Positions 24,923-34,987 of a DNA stretch of 64,000 bases are shown here, piece by piece. The stretch's first letter is position 1. Every line of letters starts with the position of its first letter. Both the position numbers and the translations under genes were made by a program. The stretch is from contig JANYBL010000109.1 in assembly GCA_025360815.1 (NCBI GenBank), positions 1-64,000 of the forward strand, read 5' to 3'. The notes under the pieces were generated by a model. It worked only from the letters and a program-made list of their open reading frames with translations, was not told where the DNA came from and searched no databases. Source of the DNA: Burkholderiales bacterium (GTDB lineage: Bacteria > Pseudomonadota > Gammaproteobacteria > Burkholderiales > Usitatibacteraceae).

Positions 24923-26563
24923 ATGAAAATTGCATATATTACCTATCGCCGCGCCGTCGATTCCATGCGCGTTCGCAGCACACTAGCCGTTATCGCCGCC
25001 AGTTTTGCGTGTGTAGCCTGCGCCGCGTCGTCGGTTTTTGCCTCTACTGAGCTACCAGCGAAAAGCTTTCGCTGGTCAAGCCGGTCCGATGTTTTTTCAA
25101 TGGACCCACACTCGACGAACAACGGCTTCAATAATACTATTTCGTCCTATGTCTACGAGCCGCTCGTCATACGCGGCAAGACCATGGCGATTGAGGGGGC
25201 GCTGGCTGTTTCTTGGTTACCCGTCGACGCGACCACGATGCGCTTCAAGCTGCGCGACAAAGTAAAATTCCATGATGGCGCGGCATTCAGCGCCGACGAT
25301 GTGGTGTTCTCGATTACGCGAGCGTTGGAGAAAACCTCGGATTTTTCTGAATACATGCAAGGCATTAGAGGCGCAAAGAAAATTGACGCGTTGACGGTTG
25401 ATATTGTCAGCGATGTCCAAAATCCAACGCTGCTTGATCAATTGACTGAAATTAGAATCATGAACAAAGCATGGGCGCAAAATCATAAGGTGTTGCGGCC
25501 ACAAGACTATAAAAACGGTGAGGAAACTTACACTGCCCGCAACGCCAACGGCACGGGACCGTTTATTCTCAAATCACGCGAGCCGGATGTGAAGACGGTG
25601 ATGATAGTGAATCCAAATTGGTGGAGCAAAATTGATGGCGCGATTACGGAGGTTATTTATCGTCCTATTAAATCCGATGCGACCCGCGTGGCAGCGCTCA
25701 TCACGGGCGAGCTTGATTTAGTGCTCGATCCGCCGGTGCAGGATTTGGCGAAGCTGAAAGAAAATAGAGACATTAAAATATTGGAAGGTAACGAAAATCG
25801 CACTATTTTCCTCAACTTCGACCAGAGTCGTGAGGAGCTGCTCTATGGGAGCAAAGGCAAAAACCCGTTTAAAGATATTCGTGTTCGCCAAGCGATGCTG
25901 CTGGCGATTGATGTAAATGCCATTCATAAAACCGTGATGCGCGGCTTGTCGCTGCCCACCATGTCGATGATCGCGCCGCAGGTGCGGGGATACACAAAAG
26001 ATGTTGAAAAACGTCCCGCTGTGGATTTAGTGAGAGCTAAGAAGCTTATGGCGGAAGCGGGGTTGGCGAATGGCTTTGAGGTGACCTTTGATTGTCCGAA
26101 TGACCGCTACATCAATGATATTCAAATTTGTAGCGCGATTGCAGCTATGCTGGCCAAAATTGATATCCGGGTTAGGCTCAATGCCATGCCTGCCACTCTA
26201 TTTCTGCCCAAAATTCAAAAGAGTGACACGAGCCTATATTTGCTTGGTTGGGGCGTGCCGACCTTTGATTCGCTTAATCCCTTGCAGGCTTTGCTGCGCA
26301 CCAAAACTAAGGGCACCGATGGCAATTTCAATTTTTCTGGCTACTCGAATGCTAAAGTTGATGCGTTGGTTGAAAAGCTCAAAACGGAAACTGATTTCAA
26401 AAAACGCGCGGACTTAACCCGGGAAGCCTTGCTCATCGACCAGGCCGATGTTGGACATATTCCGCTGCATCATCAAGTGATTCCGTGGGCGATGCGAAAG
26501 AATGTCACCGTGGTGCACCGATCGGACAACGGAATGTGGGCGAGGTGGGCGGTTATCAACTAA
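24923..26563 (+). CDS. Dipeptide-type ABC transporter substrate-binding protein 1
   Basis: A 546-residue SBP_bac_5 protein. The signal peptide (LAVIAASFACVACAASSVFA) is preceded by a long basic n-region. The mature protein has SFRWSSRSDVFSMDPHSTNN, VKFHDGAAFSADDVVFS and NANGTGPFILKSREPDVKT. It is closer to the orphan protein at 12.1-13.7 kb (shared CPNDRYIND) than to its direct neighbour. The ATG at 24923 has GGGAG about 8 nt upstream; the ATG at 24965 would give a shorter signal. It precedes a second binding protein and dppBCDF, so it likely feeds peptides, or another oligomeric ligand, to that permease. Confidence 0.93.
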   Translation: MKIAYITYRRAVDSMRVRSTLAVIAASFACVACAASSVFASTELPAKSFRWSSRSDVFSMDPHSTNNGFNNTISSYVYEPLVIRGKTMAIEGALAVSWLPVDATTMRFKLRDKVKFHDGAAFSADDVVFSITRALEKTSDFSEYMQGIRGAKKIDALTVDIVSDVQNPTLLDQLTEIRIMNKAWAQNHKVLRPQDYKNGEETYTARNANGTGPFILKSREPDVKTVMIVNPNWWSKIDGAITEVIYRPIKSDATRVAALITGELDLVLDPPVQDLAKLKENRDIKILEGNENRTIFLNFDQSREELLYGSKGKNPFKDIRVRQAMLLAIDVNAIHKTVMRGLSLPTMSMIAPQVRGYTKDVEKRPAVDLVRAKKLMAEAGLANGFEVTFDCPNDRYINDIQICSAIAAMLAKIDIRVRLNAMPATLFLPKIQKSDTSLYLLGWGVPTFDSLNPLQALLRTKTKGTDGNFNFSGYSNAKVDALVEKLKTETDFKKRADLTREALLIDQADVGHIPLHHQVIPWAMRKNVTVVHRSDNGMWARWAVIN

Positions 26564-26823
26564 TTTGTCCTACCGATGGTATCGAGCCGATGGTTGATAG
26601 GTCCGTTGTTTACCGGTGTATCGCCAGCCTATAATTGAGATTGTATCTTTACCGAAGGCTAGGCCTCGCGATGACAAACCAGCTTCGCTGCCTTTACAAT
26701 TTGCCGCCTTATGCGATGCCTGTTCCGCGATGGTACGCTTCCGGATTGTGCAAACTCAGTTGCTAATCGTGCTATGCCCGTTGGTGCGATGTCTTTTTTT
26801 GCTTTTTTTGGGATGATGTGGCC

Positions 26824-28434
26824 ATGATGAATTTTGTCTTTAAATTTCACCCGCGCGCGGTTTTCGCCTCGCTGATTGCTTGCCTATGTTCAGCGATGCT
26901 ATGCACGGCGGTGTCTGCCAACACACTTCGTTACGCCAGCCAAGACGATCCTCAGACCCTTGACCCACATGCGGCCAACTTGTTGCCAACGACCCGTGTC
27001 ATTGCTCAGATTTATGAATCCTTGGTTGCGCGGGATCAACAGTTTAAAATTGTTCCCGGTTTGGCGTTGTGGTGGAGCAATCCCGATAGCAAAACATGGC
27101 GCTTTAAGCTGCGCCCCAATGTGAAGTTTCATGACGGATCGCCGTTTACGGCCGATGATGTGGTGTTTTCGGTAGAGCGTGCGCTCCACCCGCAATCCCA
27201 GCTGAAAGCATCGTTGGTCGGGGTCGCGACCGCTAAAAAAATTGATGATTTCACAGTCGATTTAATTATGAAAGACCCAAACCCAATTCTGATTAACAAT
27301 CTATTTCTGTTTCGCGTGATGTCAAAAATATGGGCGACTAAAAATGGCGCATTGGCTCCGCAAAACTATAAGGCGAGTGAAGACACTTTTGCTTCGCGCA
27401 ATGCCAACGGTACCGGCCCGTTCATGGTTAAGTTGCGCCAGCCGGATGTCAAAACTGTGTTGGTCGCCAATCCTAACTGGTGGAATATTGCCAGCACCGA
27501 AAAAGGCAATATTACGCAGGTAGAAATGTTGCCCATCAAATCAAACGCAACCCGCGTTGCGGCTTTACTCTCGGGCGAGGTTGATTTTGTTTTGGATCCG
27601 CCGCAGCAAGATGTCGCGCGGCTAAAAAAAGAGGCCAACATTCGCGTCTCGGAGGGTAGCGATGCGCGCATTCAATATTTCGCGTTCGATCAATTTCGCG
27701 ACGAATTGTTGTACAGCAGCGTAAAAGGTAAGAACCCGTTCAAAGATTTACGCGTCCGCCAAGCAGTAGCACATGCGATTGATGCCAGTGCCATACGCCA
27801 AGTAGTCATGCGCGGTCTGTCGATCCCGACCGGCAGCTTAGTGCCGGAAGGCACACAAGGCTACACCAAGGATGTCGAGAAACGCCTTCCAGTTGATCGC
27901 GAAAAAGCCAAGGCATTGCTGACCGAAGCGGGCTATCCGACAGGGTTTTCAGTCACGCTGGACTGCGGCATTAACCAGCCCGCTGCCGATATCTGCCAGG
28001 CAGCAGCATCCATGCTGTCGCAAGTTGGCATCCGCACGACGCCCAATATCGTGCCACTTGCCAATTATTTCCAAAAACTACAGCGCTTCGACACGAGCTT
28101 TTATTTGTTGAGCTGGGGAACCAGCACATTCGACGCACTCGATACCTTGCAGGCCGTGCTTGAGAAAAATAGAGGCGAACAAACGACCGGTGGCGATTCC
28201 AACTATGGCCGCTACTCCAACCCCAAAATGGATGACATTATCGGCAAAATCAAAGTTGAAATGGATATGAAAAAACGCAATCTGTTGATCCATGATGCGC
28301 TGGTTCTGAACCAAACTGATATTGCAACCTTGCCGTTGCATCAGCCTGTGATACCGTGGGCAATGCGCAAGAATGTGACAGCGGTTTTTACGCCCAATAA
28401 TGTGCCTTATTTTTTCCGCTTTAAAATGAATTAG
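26824..28434 (+). CDS. Dipeptide-type ABC transporter substrate-binding protein 2
   Basis: A 536-residue SBP_bac_5 protein with a signal peptide ending near AVSA and a mature start NTLRYASQDDPQTLDPHAAN. It has VKFHDGSPFTADDVVFS and NANGTGPFMVKLRQPDVKT, in line with the two paralogues, but the later CPNDRYIND segment is replaced by CGINQPAAD, which suggests a different ligand. A GTG at 26818 is in frame two codons upstream. It is 71 bp upstream of dppB and is the likely dedicated binding protein for that permease. The 260-bp gap before it holds no gene. Confidence 0.93.
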   Translation: MMNFVFKFHPRAVFASLIACLCSAMLCTAVSANTLRYASQDDPQTLDPHAANLLPTTRVIAQIYESLVARDQQFKIVPGLALWWSNPDSKTWRFKLRPNVKFHDGSPFTADDVVFSVERALHPQSQLKASLVGVATAKKIDDFTVDLIMKDPNPILINNLFLFRVMSKIWATKNGALAPQNYKASEDTFASRNANGTGPFMVKLRQPDVKTVLVANPNWWNIASTEKGNITQVEMLPIKSNATRVAALLSGEVDFVLDPPQQDVARLKKEANIRVSEGSDARIQYFAFDQFRDELLYSSVKGKNPFKDLRVRQAVAHAIDASAIRQVVMRGLSIPTGSLVPEGTQGYTKDVEKRLPVDREKAKALLTEAGYPTGFSVTLDCGINQPAADICQAAASMLSQVGIRTTPNIVPLANYFQKLQRFDTSFYLLSWGTSTFDALDTLQAVLEKNRGEQTTGGDSNYGRYSNPKMDDIIGKIKVEMDMKKRNLLIHDALVLNQTDIATLPLHQPVIPWAMRKNVTAVFTPNNVPYFFRFKMN

Positions 28435-28505
28435 TGTTTTACAGCGAGGGTAAATGTTGCGCCGACCGTCCCCGCACTTTTTCTAAAAACGAAGAATAAA
28501 TAAAA

Positions 28506-29486
28506 ATGCTCGCATTCATCATCCGCCGTTTGCTGCAAAGTATCCTTGTGATGCTGGCAGTTAGCTTCATCGCCTTCTCACTATTTAATTTCACAGGCGA
28601 TCCGGTTGCGCTGATGTTGCCGCCGGAAGCGACCCAACTGGATCGTGAAGAAGTGCGGAAAACACTCGGTCTTGACCAACCGTTTTATGTGCAGTTTGCG
28701 GTGTTTGTGCAAAACGCATTACAGGGCAATTTTGGCATTTCGTTGCGCTTGGGTCGGCCAGTTTCACAATTGCTGATTGAGCGTCTGCCGGCGACACTAG
28801 AACTTGCCACAACCGCTGCCGCCCTCGGCTTATTGATTGGCATTCCGCTCGGTATCTACACCGCGTTGAAGCGCGAAAGCTGGACATCCAACCTGCTGCT
28901 CACCGGTTCATTGATTGGTGTCTCGTTGCCAAATTTTTTGATCGGGATATTTTTGATCCTAATTTTTGCCGTTTGGCTGGGTTGGCTACCGTCATTCGGG
29001 CGCGGGGAAGTAACGCAACTCGGCCTTTGGAGTACTGGATTTTTAACTGAATCCGGCCTTAAAGCATTAGTGCTGCCCGCCATCACGTTGGGTTTTTATC
29101 CGGTTACACTTTTTATGCGTTTGGTTCGCGCGCAAATGTTGGAAGTCCTGCGTGCCGATTATATTAAGTTTGCGCGTGCGCGCGGGCTTACCAACAACGC
29201 AGTTTATTTTGGTCATGCGCTGAAAAATACCTTGGTGCCTGTCATCACGATTGCCGGTTTGCAGCTCGGTGGTTTGATCGCGTTTGCGATTATTACCGAG
29301 ACTGTTTTCCAATGGCCGGGGATGGGCTTATTGTTTATTCAGGCGGTACAGTTCGCGGACATTCCCGTGATGGCGGCCTATCTTTGTTTGATTGGATTTA
29401 TTTTTGTGAGTATCAATCTTATGGTGGATGTCCTCTATTACATCGTTGATCCAAGGCTGCGCACTGACCGCGCGGGGGGGCATTGA
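28506..29486 (+). CDS. dppB: Dipeptide ABC transporter permease DppB
   Basis: A 326-residue inner-membrane permease. The N-terminus MLAFIIRRLLQSILVMLAVSFIAFSLF is typical of DppB/OppB. The loop RADYIKFARARGLTNNAVYFGHALKNTLVPV is the EAA-type coupling motif that docks on the ATPases. About six transmembrane segments are visible. It is separated from dppC by a single base and belongs to the dppBCDF operon. Confidence 0.95.
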   Translation: MLAFIIRRLLQSILVMLAVSFIAFSLFNFTGDPVALMLPPEATQLDREEVRKTLGLDQPFYVQFAVFVQNALQGNFGISLRLGRPVSQLLIERLPATLELATTAAALGLLIGIPLGIYTALKRESWTSNLLLTGSLIGVSLPNFLIGIFLILIFAVWLGWLPSFGRGEVTQLGLWSTGFLTESGLKALVLPAITLGFYPVTLFMRLVRAQMLEVLRADYIKFARARGLTNNAVYFGHALKNTLVPVITIAGLQLGGLIAFAIITETVFQWPGMGLLFIQAVQFADIPVMAAYLCLIGFIFVSINLMVDVLYYIVDPRLRTDRAGGH

Positions 29487-29487
29487 T

Positions 29488-30420
29488 ATGGTTGCCTTGG
29501 TCAATGTAGTCGATTCATTCCGGCGTTTTTTTGACGGTGATGTTTGGTACAGCTTTAGACGCAATCCATTGGTGATCCTGGCAACCCTTGCGGCGTTAGT
29601 CGGTATTATTGGCGCCGCTTTCGCGCCATGGATTGCGCCGCACAATCCGTTCGATTTAAAGACGCTCAACTTGCTGGATGCGTTTTCTCCGCCCGCTTGG
29701 ACAGAGCTTGGCAAGCCCCAGTTCTGGCTCGGCACCGATGACCAAGGTCGCGATGTACTCTCGACCATCATGCATGGCTCCAGAGTGTCACTGGTTGTGG
29801 GTATTTGTGCGGTATTTTTATCGATGGTGGTGGGTATCACGCTCGGCTTGATTAGCGGCTATGTGGGCGGCTCGGTGGACGCCTTCATCATGCGGGTGGC
29901 TGATATTCAATTGTCGTTTCCGGCCATCCTGATCGCGTTGTTGATCGATGGTGTGGCGCGTGCCGTGATTGGCAAGGAGCACCACGATCAGGTGGCGGTG
30001 TATGTATTGATTTTCGCCATCGCGGCATCGGGTTGGGTGCAATATGCCCGCACGGTGCGCGGCTCGACGTTAGTTGAGCGGAACAAAGAATATGTGCAGG
30101 CCGCGCAAGTGATCGGCCGTCGCTCACTCGCGATTATGTTCTCGCATGTGCTGCCGAATGTTATGGGGCCGGTATTTGTGTTGGCGACACTACATGTCGG
30201 TACTGCCATCATCACTGAGGCGACGTTGTCGTTCTTGGGCGTGGGTGTGCCGCCCACCCAGCCCTCGTTAGGCACCTTGATTCGTGTCGGCAATGACTTC
30301 TTATTTTCTGGCGAATGGTGGATTACTGTATTCCCCGGTTTGGCGCTGGTGATTCTCGTGCTCTCAATCAACATCATCGGCGATTGGCTGCGTGATGCGC
30401 TCAACCCGAAACTTCGCTAG
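29488..30420 (+). CDS. dppC: Dipeptide ABC transporter permease DppC
   Basis: A 310-residue permease. It has the N-terminal RRNPLVILATLAALVGIIGAAFAPWIAPHNPFD and the LGTDDQGRDVLSTIMHGSRVSL motif typical of DppC/OppC. The coupling loop EYVQAAQVIGRRSLAIMFSHVLPNVMGP and GVPPTQPSLGTLI follow. The ATG at 29488 is chosen because a run of seven G (29474-29480) sits at SD distance and the protein then has the normal N-terminus; the frame is open 60 bp further upstream inside dppB. It pairs with DppB to form the channel. Confidence 0.94.
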   Translation: MVALVNVVDSFRRFFDGDVWYSFRRNPLVILATLAALVGIIGAAFAPWIAPHNPFDLKTLNLLDAFSPPAWTELGKPQFWLGTDDQGRDVLSTIMHGSRVSLVVGICAVFLSMVVGITLGLISGYVGGSVDAFIMRVADIQLSFPAILIALLIDGVARAVIGKEHHDQVAVYVLIFAIAASGWVQYARTVRGSTLVERNKEYVQAAQVIGRRSLAIMFSHVLPNVMGPVFVLATLHVGTAIITEATLSFLGVGVPPTQPSLGTLIRVGNDFLFSGEWWITVFPGLALVILVLSINIIGDWLRDALNPKLR

Positions 30421-30431
30421 TTGGTGCCGAT

Positions 30432-31442
30432 ATGAACCCCCCGTTATTGCAAGTCAAACATTTGCGGATTGAATTCCCCACCCGTCGCGGCATTTTAGTG
30501 GCAGTCGACGATATTAGTTTTGACATCGCTGCTGGTGAAGTGCTTGGTGTGGTTGGCGAGTCGGGTGCGGGGAAATCACTGACCGGTGCCGCGGTGATCG
30601 GATTGTTGGAGCCGCCGGGTCGTATTGCCGGAGGTGAAATTATTTTTAACGGCAAGCGAATCGATAATTTGCCGTTTGAAGAAATCCGTAAAATTCGCGG
30701 TCGTGAGATTGGGGCGATTTTTCAAGACCCGCTTACCTCGCTGAATCCTCTGTACACCATTGGCCGACAAATTACCGAGACCATTGAAACTCATCTGGCA
30801 CTCACTCACGCGCAAGCGCGCGCAAGGGCGATTGAATTGCTGAACGAAGTCGGCATCCCTGCCGCCGACAAACGCATTGATCATTACCCGCACCAGTTCT
30901 CTGGCGGGATGCGTCAGCGAGTAGTAATTTCACTGGCTTTAGCTGCAAACCCGAAGCTTATTATTGCCGACGAACCAACTACGGCGCTCGATGTTTCCAT
31001 TCAAGCGCAGATCATTACGCTACTCAAAAAGCTGGGGCGCGAGCACGGCACGGCCGTCATGTTAGTCACGCATGATATGGGCGTCATTGCCGAAACCGCC
31101 GACCGCGTGGCCGTGATGTACGCGGGGCGCATCGCCGAAATTGGCCCGGTTGCCGATGTGATCCACCATCCGCAGCATCCGTATACGATCGGCCTGATGG
31201 GCGCAATTCCCAACGTGGGGGACAACAATGAGCGCCTTGCACAAATTGACGGCTCGATGCCGCGGCTAACCGCGATTCCAAGTGGCTGTGCGTTTAACCC
31301 CCGCTGCACTCGAACCGCCGATGTGCCCAACCAGCGCTGCACCACAGAGCGCCCCGGTTTGATGCCTGCGGGGGCGACACGCGCTGCGTGCTGGCTCCAT
31401 GCCAAACAATACGTTAAGCAAAACGAAGCGTTGCCCGTATGA
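30432..31442 (+). CDS. dppD: Dipeptide ABC transporter ATPase DppD
   Basis: A 336-residue ABC ATPase of the oligopeptide class. It shows Walker [12 protein letters not shown], the Q-loop [10 protein letters not shown], the signature [15 protein letters not shown], Walker [14 protein letters not shown] and [10 protein letters not shown]. The C-terminal extension [13 protein letters not shown] with GCAFNPRC is the oligopeptide-transport domain, which in several members binds an iron-sulfur cluster through its cysteines. It overlaps dppF by 4 bp. Confidence 0.95.
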   Translation: MNPPLLQVKHLRIEFPTRRGILVAVDDISFDIAAGEVLGVVGESGAGKSLTGAAVIGLLEPPGRIAGGEIIFNGKRIDNLPFEEIRKIRGREIGAIFQDPLTSLNPLYTIGRQITETIETHLALTHAQARARAIELLNEVGIPAADKRIDHYPHQFSGGMRQRVVISLALAANPKLIIADEPTTALDVSIQAQIITLLKKLGREHGTAVMLVTHDMGVIAETADRVAVMYAGRIAEIGPVADVIHHPQHPYTIGLMGAIPNVGDNNERLAQIDGSMPRLTAIPSGCAFNPRCTRTADVPNQRCTTERPGLMPAGATRAACWLHAKQYVKQNEALPV

Positions 31443-32482
31443 CTGGTCAAACAATGCCAATCGAAAAATCAAATATCCTCCTTGAAGTGCGCGATGTTGC
31501 CAAAGAATTCGATGTCTCCAAGCCATGGCTAAATCGCGTGATCGAGCGACAGGAGCGGCAAATTTTAAAAGCTGTTGATGGGGTTAGCTTCACGATCAAT
31601 CGCGGCGAAACCCTTTCACTCGTCGGCGAATCGGGGTGCGGGAAATCGACGGTCGCGCGGCTCGTTTGCGGGCTCTACACGCCTTCGCGTGGGAGTATCC
31701 ACTTCGATGGTATGGATATGGCAAAGGCTGAAGGCGACGTGCTACGCAAACTACGGGCGCGCTTTCAAATGATTTTCCAAGACCCATATGCCAGCTTGAA
31801 CCCACGCTGGCGGGTGGGCAAGATTATTGCCGAGCCGATTCTGGTGCACGGGCTTGGCAAGCCCGGCGATGCGCTCAATGAGCGCGTGGGCGAACTGCTC
31901 ACGCAGGTTGGCTTATCGCCGCTGGATGCTGAAAAATTCCCGCATGAATTTTCTGGCGGCCAGCGCCAGCGCGTCTCCATTGCGCGGGCATTATCGAGCA
32001 ATCCTGAGTTTTTAGTTTGCGACGAACCGACTTCGGCGCTCGATGTTTCGGTGCAAGCGCAAATTTTGAATTTGATGAAAGATTTGCAGCGCGAGTTTGG
32101 CCTTACCTATCTATTTATCTCGCACAATTTGGCCGTCGTTTCACATATCTCTAACCGCGTTGGCGTGATGTACTTGGGGCGCTTGGTTGAGGTCGCCGAT
32201 ACCAAACGAATTTTTACAATGCCGCTGCATCCGTACACACAAATGCTGCAATCCGCGATTCCCGATTTGAAAATGACTGGTAAACAGCGTACGCCGGTGG
32301 CGGGCGAAGTCCCGAACCCGCTCACGCCACCGACCGGCTGTGCATTCCACCCGCGGTGCCCGCATGCCAATGAGCGCTGCAAGCGCGAGCGCCCGGAAAT
32401 GATCGATCACCCCGGCGGTGGGCAAGTCGCTTGTCACGGGGTCGAGGAAAAGCGCATCAACATAATCAAACTGGCAGCTTAG
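31439..32482 (+). CDS. dppF: Dipeptide ABC transporter ATPase DppF
   Basis: A 347-residue ABC ATPase, partner of DppD. It has Walker [13 protein letters not shown], the Q-loop [12 protein letters not shown], the signature [15 protein letters not shown], Walker [19 protein letters not shown] and [28 protein letters not shown] and [15 protein letters not shown] form the C-terminal oligopeptide domain. It starts inside the dppD stop codon (ATGA). It is the last gene of the transporter operon; ThpR follows after 64 bp. Confidence 0.95.
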   Translation: MTGQTMPIEKSNILLEVRDVAKEFDVSKPWLNRVIERQERQILKAVDGVSFTINRGETLSLVGESGCGKSTVARLVCGLYTPSRGSIHFDGMDMAKAEGDVLRKLRARFQMIFQDPYASLNPRWRVGKIIAEPILVHGLGKPGDALNERVGELLTQVGLSPLDAEKFPHEFSGGQRQRVSIARALSSNPEFLVCDEPTSALDVSVQAQILNLMKDLQREFGLTYLFISHNLAVVSHISNRVGVMYLGRLVEVADTKRIFTMPLHPYTQMLQSAIPDLKMTGKQRTPVAGEVPNPLTPPTGCAFHPRCPHANERCKRERPEMIDHPGGGQVACHGVEEKRINIIKLAA

Positions 32483-32546
32483 TAAATGTAAAGGGCGCAG
32501 TGGACTTAGAGGGCATAAGGCTAAAAACATAAAATCGGGAGGCAGT

Positions 32547-33080
32547 ATGCGATTGTTCTTTGCCGTTTGGTTGGACGTGGACACATTGACCGCTGTGGAG
32601 GGCGTACAAGAACGGTTGTTGGCCATTAGTGCCGGCCGCCCGATGGTGCCCGAAACGATGCACCTCACCTTGTCGTTTGTTGGCGATATTGACGAAGCAC
32701 AGTCAGCGGATCGGCTGGCGGATTTAGTCCGCATTGGTGAGCAAATACAGCTGCCCGCATTTCTTTTCCATATCAACAAAATTAGCTGTTTTGAAAAATC
32801 AAAAGTCGCTTGGGCGGGCACTAAAAATGTGCCGGGTGAGCTGATCGCATTGCAGAGTGCCATCGACGGCATGGTGGGTCAAGCTGGGTTCCCGCGCGAT
32901 CCGCGGCCTTTTCGGCCGCATATCACCTTGATTCGCAATTTGCCCGCGCCGTTAGAGATGATGTCTACTCAAGACATTATCTGGCCGATAAGCGCGTTCT
33001 CACTGGTGAAAGTTAACCAAAGCGGGGTTGGTTTGCCTTATGAAATTTTGCATGTTTGGCCGCTGACGGCTGGCCGCTGA
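32547..33080 (+). CDS. thpR: RNA 2',3'-cyclic phosphodiesterase (2H family)
   Basis: A 177-residue member of the 2H phosphoesterase family. The two catalytic motifs are H39-L-T in MHLTLSFVGD and H125-I-T in RPHITLIRN, with the expected spacing. The protein starts RLFFAVWLD, as ThpR/LigT proteins do. Characterised members open 2',3'-cyclic phosphates on RNA and can join tRNA halves in vitro. A GGGAGG SD is about 6 nt before the ATG. It converges with the SRPBCC gene; the 27 bp between them can form a short GCGTT/AACGC hairpin. Confidence 0.92.
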   Translation: MRLFFAVWLDVDTLTAVEGVQERLLAISAGRPMVPETMHLTLSFVGDIDEAQSADRLADLVRIGEQIQLPAFLFHINKISCFEKSKVAWAGTKNVPGELIALQSAIDGMVGQAGFPRDPRPFRPHITLIRNLPAPLEMMSTQDIIWPISAFSLVKVNQSGVGLPYEILHVWPLTAGR

Positions 33081-33107
33081 AGCGTTAGAAAACGCCAAAA
33101 CTGTGGT

Positions 33108-33776
33108 TCATTTTTTGCCCAATGGTGGCGTCGCAGTGGCTGCTGGCGGCGCTGATGAGGACGCCGGTCGTGCGGCCTGGCTCTTCTCAATTTGCGCCAG
33201 CCAGGTTGTCCAATCAACGGGTCCGTCGTCAAATCGTTTTTTCAAATTTGCCAATACCTTCGGCCACGCCTTGCCAAAGTAATCAAACGCTTTATCCCAT
33301 TCGCCGTCGTTGCCCTCGCTACTTCCAACCACACCAACGCTGCCTCCAACACTACCTGAGCCCCAGCCAATGTGATGGATCGACACATCGGTCAGCGAAT
33401 CACCTCGCGCCACGAAACGCACAATCACGATGGTGCGTTGCTTGCGTGCTTCCGGCAAAGATGGCGGCGCATTCCAGGTAAACGACAACATTTTTTTATC
33501 TTGGAAGCCGATAATTTTTGTATCATCCGCGCCCTTCAGCCCCGCCTCGGCCAGTGGGTTCATAAAAATTTGGAATGGGCCGTCAACCCGCAGCTCCACG
33601 TTTGCATCGGGCGCGAAAAATGTTTTGATTCCGGCTGACGTCGTCCACGCTTTCCAGACATCATCCACGCCGGCTTTGACGGTAATTTTTTCATCAATTG
33701 CGCGTTCTGTTACGGGGGATGTGCAAGCGGCGATCGGCCAAATCAGCATTACTAAGAACCACATACGATGCTTCAT
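33108..33776 (-). CDS. SRPBCC-domain (AHSA1-like) putative lipoprotein
   Basis: A 222-residue protein. The N-terminus FLVMLIWPIAAC carries a lipobox, so it is probably a lipoprotein. Residues of about 30-185 are a START/Bet v1-like (SRPBCC, AHSA1 type) domain: VDDVWKAWTTSAGIKTFFAPDANVEL and EWDKAFDYFGKAWPKVLANLKKRF. A Gly/Ser/Val-rich insert sits between GWG and EWDKAF and is encoded by a decayed 12-bp repeat. The C-terminal 30 residues are Ala/Pro/Ser-rich. The function is unknown; such domains bind small hydrophobic ligands. It starts within the stop codon of the aminotransferase gene. Confidence 0.82.
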   Translation of the reverse strand: MKHRMWFLVMLIWPIAACTSPVTERAIDEKITVKAGVDDVWKAWTTSAGIKTFFAPDANVELRVDGPFQIFMNPLAEAGLKGADDTKIIGFQDKKMLSFTWNAPPSLPEARKQRTIVIVRFVARGDSLTDVSIHHIGWGSGSVGGSVGVVGSSEGNDGEWDKAFDYFGKAWPKVLANLKKRFDDGPVDWTTWLAQIEKSQAARPASSSAPPAATATPPLGKK

Positions 33777-34987
33777 ACTCTGTCCCTCCTATGATCCAGC
33801 ACGATAGCCATACGGCCGATCGCCGCTTGCAGACGTGCAATGTTGTTGGTGTAAGCAAAACGAATATAACGCTCGGGCTGATTCGCGCCGAAATCTTTGC
33901 CCGGCGTAATCGCGACGCGGGCTTCTTGTAAAATTTGCCGGCACAGTTCGAAGCTGTCGTCTGTGAGGTTTGAGCAATCCGCATAAACATAAAATGCGCC
34001 TTGGGGCTCTACGGCAACGATGAACCCAAGTTCGCGTAGCGCGGAGATCAGGAAATTTCGCCGAGCTTCAAACTCGAGGCGGCGTTCCTCCAGTATCGCT
34101 AACGTCTCCGGCAGGAATGCCGCGAGCGCTGCATATTGCGCGGGCGTCGAGGGGGAAATAAATAAATTCTGCGCTAATTTTTCCACCTCGCGCACATAAG
34201 CAGGCGGCACGACCAGCCACCCCAAGCGCCAACCCGTCATTTGAAAATATTTACTAAAACTGTTGATGACAAATAAGTTTTTTGCAGCATCCGTGCCACA
34301 ATTAAGCGCGGTACTTGGCGCGACCCCATACGTTAAGCCCTGATAAATTTCATCAACAATCAGGCTGCCGCCCCGGGCGCTCACAGCGGAATGGATGGCT
34401 TGAAGCTCAGATGGCGTAACCAATGTGCCCGTGGGATTTGAAGGTGTCGCAACAAGTGCGGCGACGCTGCGCTCATCCCAATGTGCACCAATTTGCATGG
34501 CGGTCAATTGATAACCATCTTTACTGCCCGACACAATCATATTCGGCACACCACCCATCGCTCGGACAAAATGACGGTTGCACGGATAGCCCGGGTCTGC
34601 CATCAGCACTTTATCGCCCGCGCTGAGCAGGACCCCCATCGTCAGTAACAGCGCGGCGCTAGAGCCAGCGGTGATGATAATGCGGCTCGCGTCAACGGTA
34701 ACGCCATATTTTGTTTGGTAAAACGCGCTGATCGCGTCACGCAGTGGCGCAATGCCCAATGCCGAGGTGTAGGACATCGATTGCTCGCTTAGCGCTTTGA
34801 TTCCAGCATCAATAATCGGCTGCGGTGTCGTAAAATCAGGCTCGCCGATTTCCATGTGGATCACATCGTGGCCTTGGCGTTCCAGTTCGCGGGCGGCGGT
34901 TTGAATCTCCATTACCTCGAAAGGCGCGATGTGGGACATGCGGTCGGCCAATCGATTGACGGCAATATCGGTATTGATCGTTTTCAT
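33773..34987 (-). CDS. Class I/II pyridoxal-phosphate aminotransferase
   Basis: A 404-residue fold-type I aminotransferase. It has YTSALGIAPLRDAISAFY, the PSNPTGT loop and the PLP lysine K246 in SFSKYFQMTGWRLGW. A PQGAFYVYAD segment and the substrate-carboxylate arginine in RYIRFAY follow near the C-terminus. It belongs to the aspartate/aromatic aminotransferase-like group (similar to AspC/PatA), but the preferred amino acid cannot be read from sequence. Its ATG overlaps the hrpA stop by 4 bp and its stop overlaps the SRPBCC start, so it is the middle of a coupled leftward trio. Confidence 0.9.
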   Translation of the reverse strand: MKTINTDIAVNRLADRMSHIAPFEVMEIQTAARELERQGHDVIHMEIGEPDFTTPQPIIDAGIKALSEQSMSYTSALGIAPLRDAISAFYQTKYGVTVDASRIIITAGSSAALLLTMGVLLSAGDKVLMADPGYPCNRHFVRAMGGVPNMIVSGSKDGYQLTAMQIGAHWDERSVAALVATPSNPTGTLVTPSELQAIHSAVSARGGSLIVDEIYQGLTYGVAPSTALNCGTDAAKNLFVINSFSKYFQMTGWRLGWLVVPPAYVREVEKLAQNLFISPSTPAQYAALAAFLPETLAILEERRLEFEARRNFLISALRELGFIVAVEPQGAFYVYADCSNLTDDSFELCRQILQEARVAITPGKDFGANQPERYIRFAYTNNIARLQAAIGRMAIVLDHRRDRV

